Source: Candidatus Methanoplasma reticulitermitis (GTDB lineage: Archaea; Thermoplasmatota; Thermoplasmata; Methanomassiliicoccales; Methanomethylophilaceae). From it: DNA of 42,033 nt. This document shows positions 35,001 to 41,896 of this stretch, piece by piece. The DNA lies in assembly GCA_031287135.1 (NCBI GenBank), contig JAITTK010000105.1:1-42033 (forward strand), in the 5' to 3' direction. Made by a program: the position numbers and the translations under genes. Within the stretch, counting starts at the first letter, position 1, and every line of letters begins with the position of its first letter. The notes under the pieces were generated by a model. That model did no database searches. It had not been told where the DNA came from and saw only the letters and a program-made list of their open reading frames with translations.

Positions 35001-38000
35001 AGGTGTTATCCAACGTAGCGTTGAACCCGAGCGGGTTGAACGTGCTGACGGTGTCCCCGTCCCAGTCCCCCTGCCAATACGAGAATTTATTGTTTGTCCC
35101 CGTCGCCGCCGCGGTAAGTGCCAGAGTTGTGTTCTTATCGAAAAGCAGCACTTGGTCGGAAGAGAACTCGGGACTGATGTTCACCCTTTCCGAGGCGGAA
35201 TAGACGGCCGACACGGCGGTCTTCCCGGCCCCGGCGAACGACAGATGCAGCCTCACGGCGTCGCTGGAGACGTATGCTTTGTATTCGGTGTTATGATTCA
35301 GCACTATGTCCGTGATTGTATCTGAGATGTAGCCTCTGGTTCCGTCGGACCAATGCAGGAACTGATATCCCGAGGTCGCGGTTATCTTCACCCCGACCTT
35401 CTTCCCCAGGTCCACCATGACCCTTCCCCCGTAGTCCGTCCACGGTCCGTTCTCGATATTGTACTGCAGATCTCCTCCGCCGGAGTCATTGATGTCCAGC
35501 TCCAGAACGGCGCCCCACAGGGCCGTCAGCGTCTCTGACGTCTCCCTCAGAACCAACGGGTCCTCCAGGAAATACCTCTTTCCTTGCGAGTCCTGCCATC
35601 CTATAAGCTGATAATCCTGGAATACCGTGCTCCACCCCCATGAGGCGGTGGGCTCGTTCAGATTGACTAGGTATCCTATACCTGCATGCAGCGTCTTCAC
35701 GGAGTTGTTGTGGCCGGACACCGGGTCGTGGAAACTCAAGGTGGCGGTCTCGGACGACCCGACGGCGATCACGAGCTTACCCGTCACAGGCGCCGTCATG
35801 GAGAACGGCGAGGTGCGGCGTGTACTGTCCCAGTCGGGGTTGTCAGGGTCGTAGGCCGGGACCAGTGCATATGTGTACGGCTTGTTCTCGGACAGCGGAT
35901 ACCATGTGTCCGTAGTGCCGTTGCTCTTGTACATGTACAGATATCTCAAGGTGCCCTGCAGGGTGTGCGAGGAGTCACTCGTGAATTCCTGCGAGAAGAA
36001 GGAGGCCGAATCGCTGTAGTGCACTATGTCGTGCGTGCGGTCAATCCCCTGTGCGAGTTTGTAGATGATACGGTAGTACCTGCTGTATCCTCCGCTGACC
36101 GTGGTCCCGTTCGGGATCGCTGGGTCGTTGCCTCTGACCGCGGTTACAGTACCGCTGTTGCCGGACGATGTGTAATAATTCACGAATCCCGTCTTTCCGT
36201 CAGTTTCGACCGATATCCCGTTCGGATCTGACGCCTGGGCCGCCGGAAGATACAGGTAGAGCTTGGTATCCTTCGCTGCCGCGCCGAGTTTGTGAGAGGA
36301 TGTTATGCCGAAATCCGAATAATACGGGGAACCGTTCTTCAGCCAGCCAGAGGCGGCGGCCCTCTTCACGAACACCGAGGCCGAATCGCCGGTATCGGGC
36401 ACCGTGGTCTTGTACAGTGCGTTGCCCTTGGAGTCCTTGGGTGACGACAGGGTTCCTCCGTCACTTCCGGTGAGCCTTATCGATCCTCCGTCCACGGTTG
36501 CGGAGTTGGTAATGTTTCCGCCTCCGCCTATGTCCTGGCCGGCGGACCCGGCCCTGTTGACCGTCACGGTACCGCCTGTTACTGTCACGGTACCGGCCGC
36601 GCCTTTGTTGCTGTTCGCCGAATGTCCGTACCCGCCTCCGCCTATACCGGCGCCGGTGAACTGATCGCCAGAGCGAGCGGTCATGTCGACGTATACGTTG
36701 CCGCCCGAGATCGTGACTTGGCCTGTGTTCGGATTCGAACTGCCGCTCTCGCCGGATCCGCCTCCGCCTATACCGGCACCGCTGCTCTTTCCGTTGTTGG
36801 TGTTGCTATGCTTCTTGGAGACCGAGACGTCACCGCCGGTTATGGTCACAACTCCTTCGCCTGCAGTCCCGTTACCTTCGATACCGCCTCCGCCTATACC
36901 CGCACCGTATATGCCCAGAAGGTATCCCCGGCTGATATCGCCCATCTGTATCTTCACGGTCCCGCCGTTTATCGCGACGTTCCCGTCCCCGCCGTTACTG
37001 CCATTGTATGATCCTCCTCCGCCGATCCCGCTGGCGGGCGTTCTGTCCGTGGTTATGACCGAGATATCGACAATCCCGCCGTCGATCGTTACGTTGCCTT
37101 TCCCCCCCCTACCATCCCACGAACCGCCGCCGCCCATACCGGACCCGGTAATCTCCTCGTTATCTGCGGTGTTTGAAGAGAGGTTGATGTTTATGTTCCC
37201 GCCTTTGATGAAGACATTCCCATCCCCGGCGGTCCCGTTCCTGCTCGCCCCGCCGCCTATCCCCGAGGAATTCACATACTGCCCGGCAATCGTTATTGTC
37301 GTCGTCCCTCCGTACATGTATACTCCTTTGGCATCCCCGGCGTAGCCGAAGGTCGACCCGCCTCCGCCTATCCCGGAATAACATGTGCCGCCGCCGACCG
37401 AACTTCTCATACTGATCGTCAGTACTCCGGACTCGACCTGTATGTTTCCCGCATCAAGGCCGTTATTCTTGCCCGGTGCTCCACCGTCGTTTCCATTCCC
37501 GCCGATCCCGGCACCTCCGGAATGGTCAGCCGTGGAGGTTTTCTGAATCGTCAGAGCAGAATTTCCCTGCCCCTGAAGTATGAGGGACGCTCCCCCGGAC
37601 ACATGGATAACAGCATTGTGATTGGAGTTTTCAATGAAATCGTTGCTACCGGCATACTGCATAACGACATTGCCGTTCCTTATATCGAAAACCGACCCGT
37701 TCGACGAATTGTTCGCACGGAGGTCCTGAACGAGGACATGCACCTTTCCGGAACCAACATCGATCTGAATCCTGTTGTTGTTCCCTCCGCCCTCTATTAA
37801 AATGTACTTTCCGGCGTCTCCGCTTCCGATGCTTGTCGTTGAAATGGAGCTTTGGTTACTCAGAGTTATTTTTCTATCATACTGCTTCCAGCATGCATAC
37901 AGCGTCAGGGACGCCGAGTCAACGGTCAGAGTCCTGCTGTCCCAATTGCCGATCTCGGATTCAAAATCCGGGGTATTTCCAGAAGTTAACGACCAGCCGG

Positions 38001-38253
38001 TGAAGAAATAGCCGGCGCGCTGAGGTATGTTCTCGAACTGAACCGTATATTCCTCATGCAGCCCGCGACTGTAGGACGGCTGGGCTCCCGGCCATGTTCC
38101 GCCGTTTGCATCGTAGATTATGTTTCCACTCGGTTCGGCGGAGGAATATTCTCCGCCGAAGTTGATCGCAGTAAATGGAACCGCTATCATAAGCAATATA
38201 GCTATAGCTACAAATGCTGATTTGCGCCCATCGTCCTCTAATCTAATATTCAT
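29092..38253 (-). CDS. Giant surface protein 2 (InlB-type repeats, GAGIGGGG array, anchor)
   Basis: 3053 residues without interruption. Residues about 12-30 (SAFVAIAILLMIAVPFTAIN) form a signal segment. Residues about 44-124 form a Listeria-Bacteroides repeat (IIYDANGGTW ... FFTGWSL ... LYACWK). Residues about 248-578 hold nine GAGIGGGG-type units with strand-turn-strand between. From about 940 to 2900 some twenty divergent repeats of about 80 residues run in tandem, each with FxWWTGDLT ... DxDKTVxAxF. A membrane segment lies at about 2953-2975 (LMFIILMIAVLSILLIGLLM), then a 75-residue cytoplasmic tail (VDVVKIDSDNATIIGKKKAR to the end). It is a cell-surface stalk, probably for adhesion to host or microbes. 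It parallels giant protein 1 in domain order. The stop is TGA and the promoter AT-rich. Confidence 0.9.
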   Translation of the reverse strand: MNIRLEDDGRKSAFVAIAILLMIAVPFTAINFGGEYSSAEPSGNIIYDANGGTWPGAQPSYSRGLHEEYTVQFENIPQRAGYFFTGWSLTSGNTPDFESEIGNWDSRTLTVDSASLTLYACWKQYDRKITLSNQSSISTTSIGSGDAGKYILIEGGGNNNRIQIDVGSGKVHVLVQDLRANNSSNGSVFDIRNGNVVMQYAGSNDFIENSNHNAVIHVSGGASLILQGQGNSALTIQKTSTADHSGGAGIGGNGNDGGAPGKNNGLDAGNIQVESGVLTISMRSSVGGGTCYSGIGGGGSTFGYAGDAKGVYMYGGTTTITIAGQYVNSSGIGGGASRNGTAGDGNVFIKGGNININLSSNTADNEEITGSGMGGGGSWDGRGGKGNVTIDGGIVDISVITTDRTPASGIGGGGSYNGSNGGDGNVAINGGTVKIQMGDISRGYLLGIYGAGIGGGGIEGNGTAGEGVVTITGGDVSVSKKHSNTNNGKSSGAGIGGGGSGESGSSNPNTGQVTISGGNVYVDMTARSGDQFTGAGIGGGGYGHSANSNKGAAGTVTVTGGTVTVNRAGSAGQDIGGGGNITNSATVDGGSIRLTGSDGGTLSSPKDSKGNALYKTTVPDTGDSASVFVKRAAASGWLKNGSPYYSDFGITSSHKLGAAAKDTKLYLYLPAAQASDPNGISVETDGKTGFVNYYTSSGNSGTVTAVRGNDPAIPNGTTVSGGYSRYYRIIYKLAQGIDRTHDIVHYSDSASFFSQEFTSDSSHTLQGTLRYLYMYKSNGTTDTWYPLSENKPYTYALVPAYDPDNPDWDSTRRTSPFSMTAPVTGKLVIAVGSSETATLSFHDPVSGHNNSVKTLHAGIGYLVNLNEPTASWGWSTVFQDYQLIGWQDSQGKRYFLEDPLVLRETSETLTALWGAVLELDINDSGGGDLQYNIENGPWTDYGGRVMVDLGKKVGVKITATSGYQFLHWSDGTRGYISDTITDIVLNHNTEYKAYVSSDAVRLHLSFAGAGKTAVSAVYSASERVNISPEFSSDQVLLFDKNTTLALTAAATGTNNKFSYWQGDWDGDTVSTFNPLGFNATLDNTYVKAVFTTGAGVGLTIVSDPAAAGTFEFRVSTDGGSTYSGYGPVSLVSGTGIIWTDPTTYVDYTANAESGYVFSRWTTDYDLKGPGVTGSGEPTVTGTVMDTDKESVAHFLANGDYVSLALSARMATSPGVHVPSNIYYEIPGEGKAWTSMNSTLHLPRSSTTYDVGFTHCDSPSGFIFDHWNGSEILGGPTTDTVVMPIGVNTAPVLTAYYYSSSQWLTVEFDAVYIEGGSEKPMLGEVIQYSYDGNTYRVAHGESDAMPPNRNITITTLPSGGYSFSRWVTDDQNIGNTNSGTITLNVSVLSQTVHIKAIFVPHNAETVVNLQTDEWDGTNYSGIPGAVFKYTIGSEVGYATGMLILPSGTSVSMEVHSGIPSTHSFSTWMGLVNGNSTAAWIGSLPSESHDLTAVFVLTANSVTVYVKSYDDSTGGTVPGASYEYKINGRPFAGMAADIVTAAGDSATVRLVAAPGSYVFSRWTGAASGLDKEGVTVHTGISPDYTVNAWFVPLSGAVYLSLGTLGDGSGDIDVLIDGAVFRTGAPSSNRAVIPIAAGKDVEFIAVPKSPSDAFIWWTGSLSGQTNPETLANIISDKTVDAEFTASGTYTVTSAVSGSGTVQFYQNSIWQAFPSGGTLTVQRDSDLDVKAVPDPGSSFVAWSGDLIGNGPQHTLGVYSDKSITAWFHATADVRILTVDKNGGNVNVGVGTIPAFDYGTLPVNVPNGSQVVLTASKAGSNFSYWEGTVNSSANPLTIGSFGRDHTEKAVFTDLGHGKILTVNDNGGSVTLTVGAITFDYLNPIYIATGTSVILESSASPTGARFSYWSGGISSAANPAPALTVDSDKTVSANYTGSDRGKTLTVSVTGSGTVDITVNGTTFLYPGTPVNIATNSVMSLEAIPSVLPVGNVFIWWSGDLSGHVNPQSLTADDDKTVAALFSDSTYAVTTTASGNGSGKVQFYQNSVWQDFPAGPITVPNGCVLSLTAVATTGEFIRWTGALSGQTNPETLTVDTDKTVNAEFTQSSTYTLNLSATNGGTVEYMDWNSGNVWTVFPAGGMTVPAGQQVEVKTSNGTAGYLFIWWAGTSGDLVSFSSAVSATATITVNHNVTASAVFEFNDGPGGSPDTAYMLNAEYGGTGSGKAQYQYGGVWYDVPSGGKWIPENHVLNIRAVAVTGVFYRWTGDLTSFNAGETVTIDSDKTVKAWFYNGGDLVFITVERDGNGKVEYVFDGSTYEFVYGTATEIPRGNLSITATASSGNSFIWWTGDLTTLNANESLNVNGNKSIKAWFFADGDIAQLTVQKDGTGDGTVSVQRDGAWHVLPYGAVNVPKGNLTFRAAASSGTFFAWTGDLTGTDNPKDLAIDGGEDAIVWFYSSSDFANVTVTREGNGKVEYEFGGTLMEFSYGTVTRLPKVVYDIVATSGSGSTFIWWTGDLTTLNASESLNVNGNKSIKAWFFDNSKISTLDVDMDGDGDGTVSVQRDGVWHDLPYSAVNVPNGDLMVRALAASGSSFVWWTGDLSDIVAQQNLLIDGKKSITAWFYLNGSVTSVTASTIGNGTGYIQFDHEGVWHNFPSSQLTVPNGYHLTIFAVNTQGDFVGWTGAVTGMNNPETFDVGTVPSFVTAEFHVDGYTITTIISGNGWVSPAGSVFIEKHHDQTFVITPGTGSHVIDVIVDNVSIGPMDNYVFFNVDADHMIEVKFSPPPSSGYVVTATAGPGVSVDPSGSRPVPAGSNHTVSWTAEPGYEVVGVVIDGISRPDLVAAGSYTFLSVMSNHAMVVTAAETGIYLDVTVVGGEGHVMYSQDGGQTFTRYNGRVELTPMADIVLLAVPTDGYAVERWEGSVYGTDDRVSIMDVTGSVTETLVFKAAPVNPGSDDFFGSLMFIILMIAVLSILLIGLLMILLASLSRGMVDVVKIDSDNATIIGKKKARANRPYMFSVEGEGTLAYRTGDNTVWKEPVRKDDVYEIPGDDVTDTLMIRVQ
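30661..31206 (-). repeat. 498-base near-identical direct repeat inside giant gene 2
   Basis: The 48 bases starting at 30661 recur exactly at 31159 (offset 498 = 166 codons), followed by diverged but alignable sequence. A second shared block containing CGTCCCTCTGCACGGAGACG lies near 30585 and near 31082. The unit equals two of the roughly 80-residue repeats, so it is an in-frame duplication that lengthens the stalk. Confidence 0.75.
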
Positions 38254-38420
38254 GTCGAATCACCATCTTTAAATGAATTAATATGTAATTGATATCGAAG
38301 AATTTAAATCAGATGTTATATAAATATGTATCTCGCGTACAGTCATATATGATTTTATTTATATCATAATATATAAGATGGGTATTATACATACACTATT
38401 TATTTGATTGTCGCAATGTT
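38254..38420 (-). promoter_or_regulatory. Very AT-rich promoter region of giant gene 2
   Basis: The 165 bases upstream of ATG 38253 are strikingly AT-rich compared with the window. On the minus strand, TATTTATATAAC (TATA at 38315-38327) is best placed, about 65-70 bases before the ATG. Further TATA-like runs occur at 38302-38308 and 38346-38375. Several overlapping start elements, or an upstream AT-rich activator region, are possible. Confidence 0.5.
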
Positions 38421-38716
38421 TATGATGAAAAGTCAAAACCGAATACTGCCATCATCCATGGAAAAATGATCACGTATGCGATTTGCCCGTTCCGCCGCGA
38501 CGGGGATCGAACAATCATGGGATTCTGCCGCACTAAACGCCGAAACGCAAGGCAATACGTATTTACGGATAAGATGGCACCCGGCATGGAAACACCGCGG
38601 GAATGCTTGATAATAGAGAATACAGGGGCCGATAACGGCGTACCTGGGCGGACATGAACATCAATGGGACGTATGCGACCCGCAACGTTCCCACTCAAAT
38701 CCGGGAAGACCGTTAA
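38421..38716. other. Intergenic stretch, no gene recognised
   Basis: About 300 bases between the promoter of giant gene 2 and the end of the restriction gene. Open frames of 63 (plus) and 92 (minus) codons occur but neither has a recognisable product or good start context. Confidence 0.4.
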
Positions 38717-40468
38717 TCATTGAAGTTCTTTTTTCAATTGTTCGAGAATCAGACGTTCACGTGCTTCCAGAAAATTCGGAAAGTTCTCGAATGAGATATC
38801 GACATCGGTCGGCATCAGATGACGTTGGCGATAGGCATCTCTCTCTCTCTTCTGATCCCCGGAGATCGGTTTCAAACCACTCCTTGAAATCTTTATCGCT
38901 TTTCTCAATATTCGGGATACCTTCCAAAAGTTGCAGATTGCCAATGCGGTCTCGTTTATCGATAAACTCTGCATCGTGCTCGTCCGATATGCCTTTGGAG
39001 CGTAAATGATTCTTAGTAAACCTGCTTCGCGGGAACATATGATCAACGTGGAATTTGTTGCGCATATCCGCCCACGGACAGATAACGGACAATATGACCA
39101 AGGTATCGCGGTCACCGTATTCTTTCCACAGAAGATTATTAAAATCATCTTCCGTGAACAGCAGCGTACGGTTCGTTCTTTTGAAATGCTCAGTGATCTT
39201 TTCAGCCGGGAATCCCTCCGCACCACACTGCCCGATGATGTCTCGAATAGGCTTCAGAAAACCGTCCGGCTCCAAACTGAAAACCTTTTTTAATAACGAG
39301 GATACAAACCATTTTTTGATGGCCCTCCTGTCTGCGGCTGTTGCTGCCGAGGTGTCAAAATTATTCGGTAAACCGATGGTTTTCAAATAATAGGCGATCG
39401 GGATAAACAAGTTGTTTGACGTGATGTTCTCCCGACTGAATCCGAATCCGCTGACAAGCGCGACCGCGCCGCGAATCGCTTTCATGATGTTATCCCATTC
39501 GGATTCGATCTTCAGCATATTTGTTCGATCAAAATTGTCCACCTTGAACCTGATGTCCCGCATATCGCAGAGGACGAGGCAGGCCTTCAGGATAATATCT
39601 CTGTTGATGTTGAACCCGTGCCCGATTCCGTTGATCTCGTCAACGAATCCCGTTATCTCTTCCCGCGCATCCCGATGTTCCCATTGTGCAGTTGCGAAAG
39701 AGAGCAGGAGGTCTGAATGGGAAAGGGTTGTTCCGCCGCTATTCAATCTGATGAAGATGTTCAGAACCTTGTCCAACTCGGTGTTCTGCTCCAAATAATA
39801 GCTGATGCTCCGATTGACGTGAATGACCTTGTGTAAACGGAACAACGTCTTGCTTGCCAGACTGCCCCTTTCCTTGTCCGGGTTTTGCATGATCCCGGCA
39901 TCTGAGAGGTAATCATTAACTTCGTATTGCTCCCTGAGATCAAGAATATCGCCTACACGAAACCAATGATGATCGTCATCCGCTTCCTTTGCATCACCTT
40001 CGGTCAAAAAAGCGAAATCGTATTCCGGATCTTCGCCGTCTGACTTTGACAGAAGATTCAGATAGAGTCGCTTTTTTGGGAATGCGCTCGAATCATTCCA
40101 CCGTCTGTGTGGTATCTTTGAAGCATAAGAACCTTTGAGCGCAATGTAGAGCGAGGTGAGCCGTTGTTGACCATCCAGAACAGCCATGACACCATTGTTG
40201 CCGCCGATATCTGCAGGCGGATTGTGACGTTGGTTTTTTTCGTGAAAATCGCGAATGAACTCATAGAATTTGAACTCGGACATTTTTTCTTTCGGCACCT
40301 TCCAAAAGAGAAATGAGTTAATCGGATAGTCGCGCATCAGGCTGTCGAACAGTCCGATTATCTGTTTCTGACTCCACACGAACTCGCGCTGTATCGACGG
40401 CAACAGATAGTTTTAGCGTGAATATCGTTGATTATCTCCACAATCGTTAAAGGTGTTTGGAAAGCCAT
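38717..40468 (-). pseudogene. GmrSD-like restriction protein (DUF262-DUF1524), frameshifted twice
   Basis: Three frames together encode one full-length GmrSD-type protein of about 583 residues. Frame 1 from ATG 40468 (GGAGG upstream) gives MAFQTPLTIVEIINDIHAK. Adding one A to the AAAA run (plus strand TTTT 40411-40414) joins it to NYLLPSIQREFVWSQKQIIG in frame 2, the DUF262 start. VLDGQQRLTSLYIAL (nucleotide-binding DGQQR) follows. The C-terminal DUF1524 has the HNH-like HVDHMFPRSRF and RIGNLQLLEG. Near 38838-38860 a second shift (one extra G in GGGG, or one GA unit lost) leads to RDAYRQRHLMPTDVDISFEN and then NFLEAREXLILEQLKKEL (X = R). Such proteins cleave modified phage DNA using NTP. It is the third gene of a minus-strand operon. 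Confidence 0.82.
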
Positions 40469-40492
40469 TTTCGGTACTCCTCCGTAATTTCA

Positions 40493-41140
40493 TTACCCCC
40501 CAACCGGGTTTTGTACCAGTAACTCGGAAACGAGAACAAGGTCTTCCTCACTCAATGGAGTTTTATACAATCCCCTCACCTGCCACAAACCACTATCCCT
40601 TATTTCCTCTACGGGGCTATGCAAACCAAGCCACTCTGCCGACGGATGGCACTTATTGCAACTTGAAACCGTTCCGATCATTCGTACTTTAAAATATAAT
40701 CTATCTTCCTTCGCAGGTATGTTGAATAAACAAAAACTAAAGTTGCTTTGTATGTAGGATGATATTTGCTTCTCAATTTCAGCTTCGAGTTCAGAATTGA
40801 TGCGATCCGCGTAAAGTTCCTTATTCGCTCTTGCCGTGGTGTCCAACTCCCATGTTGCCAGGTATGGGTTTTCGTTTCGATTCAAAATACATCTTCCTAT
40901 GTTCTTGCGAAAGATGCTTCTGTTTTTGTTTTCTTCAAAGTGCTGATGAATCCTATTTCCAAGCTGCTTGTCACCGGTATTTGTTCCGATGAGCACTATC
41001 CTATCACCTTCATGCGCCGTCTCTCCCTTTTCAAACATGATATAAATGCCGTTGTCGGGGATCGATTTATAGCCCATACCAAAATCAAAGCGTTTGCCGC
41101 TCCGCATGAGTGTATGTAATTGCGCACACAGATCGGGCAT
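40493..41140 (-). CDS. GIY-YIG superfamily nuclease-like protein
   Basis: 215 residues from ATG 41140. The N-terminal half carries the GIY-YIG pattern: IPDNGIYIMFEKGE (GIY), then RIVLIGTNTGDKQLGNRI (the YIG counterpart is VLIG) and HFEENKNRSIFRKNIGRCIL, with the conserved Arg, then an asparagine-containing NRNENPYL. The C-terminal half (EAEIEKQISSYIQSNFSFCL) is unassigned. The ATG overlaps the stop of the DUF6884 gene (TAATG), and the end is 24 bases from the GmrSD start, so the three are one operon. The tyrosines of the motif are partly replaced, but family members of this type occur next to restriction genes. A DNA-cutting role in defence is inferred. Confidence 0.68.
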   Translation of the reverse strand: MPDLCAQLHTLMRSGKRFDFGMGYKSIPDNGIYIMFEKGETAHEGDRIVLIGTNTGDKQLGNRIHQHFEENKNRSIFRKNIGRCILNRNENPYLATWELDTTARANKELYADRINSELEAEIEKQISSYIQSNFSFCLFNIPAKEDRLYFKVRMIGTVSSCNKCHPSAEWLGLHSPVEEIRDSGLWQVRGLYKTPLSEEDLVLVSELLVQNPVGG

Positions 41141-41547
41141 TAGGCATTCTCCTTATAGAATGCCAATTGTTCACCGATTCGCATCCCCAAAAGCGGCACG
41201 TCGACATGTTGAAGATGCCCAACGAGATACTTCCTATATTTTTCGCCAGCCAAGAACACGAATTCATCATTTTGCAAATCTGTCTTTTCCGCAAGCGAAA
41301 CGAGAACCCCGTCCGCCCACTTTTTGACTTCGGCCGCAGTTTTATTGTTAAGCGTTTCGTTATACGGCTCAATACTGTCGTATTCCTCGAGTAGTCCGTA
41401 CTTTGCAGAGAGGATAAACACCCTATCCGCATTTAGTTTTTTAGCGTACCTGTACGCACCTCTGAAAAGCTGACTGATGTACATATCTTTCGCAGTCGAA
41501 GGAACGTCACGCTTTTTAGCTACGCATGAAATAAGAACGATTCGCAT
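41140..41547 (-). CDS. DUF6884 family protein
   Basis: 135 residues from ATG 41547 (a longer frame to 41754 is not supported). MRIVLISCVAKKRDVPSTAK, YISQLFRGAYRYAKKLN, VFILSAKYGLLEEYDSIEPY and LAGEKYRKYLVGHL match the DUF6884 family, whose members resemble the tRNA-guanine transglycosylase-associated or DpdA-linked proteins in sequence (C-x-x-K-K ... SAKYGLL). Its function is not established. It is first in the minus-strand unit with the GIY-YIG and GmrSD genes, overlapping the next start by one base. Confidence 0.7.
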   Translation of the reverse strand: MRIVLISCVAKKRDVPSTAKDMYISQLFRGAYRYAKKLNADRVFILSAKYGLLEEYDSIEPYNETLNNKTAAEVKKWADGVLVSLAEKTDLQNDEFVFLAGEKYRKYLVGHLQHVDVPLLGMRIGEQLAFYKENA

Positions 41548-41583
41548 ACCATCACATCTTGTCGATGAAGTAAGCATTTGTCT

Positions 41584-41601
41584 AATATATGTATATATTT
41601 G
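41584..41601 (-). promoter_or_regulatory. TATA region for the DUF6884-GIY-YIG-GmrSD unit
   Basis: On the minus strand AAATATATACATATATTA lies 37-54 bases before ATG 41547. It is the only strong TATA-like run upstream of the three co-directional genes, which therefore look like one transcript. Confidence 0.5.
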
Positions 41602-41704
41602 AAGCACAAGTTTCCTTTTGTCTCGGCGGAAAAACAAACGCGAACACCTCCGCGATGATAAACACCCGGGTCGGGTTCGCATCCGTTCGGTATGGCGGGC
41701 CTGA

Positions 41705-41893
41705 AGGGATTCTTTAAGATTTATATCAGAAGATGGCAAGTTGCAGACAGCCAAATTAAATTTTGTAGATTACGACAGGGATTTAGCATATCAAGCAATA
41801 CAAAATAAGAACCCAATACGTCTTAAAGGTAAACTTATAGGAAATGGAAGATCAAAATGGATCGAGAATCCATTTGATTTGGAAATACTTTGA
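41705..41893 (+). pseudogene. Unrecognised 3' gene remnant
   Basis: An open frame of 62 codons without a start codon reads DGKLQTAKLNFVDYDRDLAY and then NPIRLKGKLIGNGRSKW, IENPFDLEIL, stop TGA at 41891-41893. The composition (charged, alternating, ending in a compact C-terminus) is protein-like, unlike other shadow frames here. I do not recognise the family. It faces the opposite way to the island genes and is probably the tail of a gene cut by insertion. Confidence 0.4.
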
Positions 41894-41896
41894 GGG

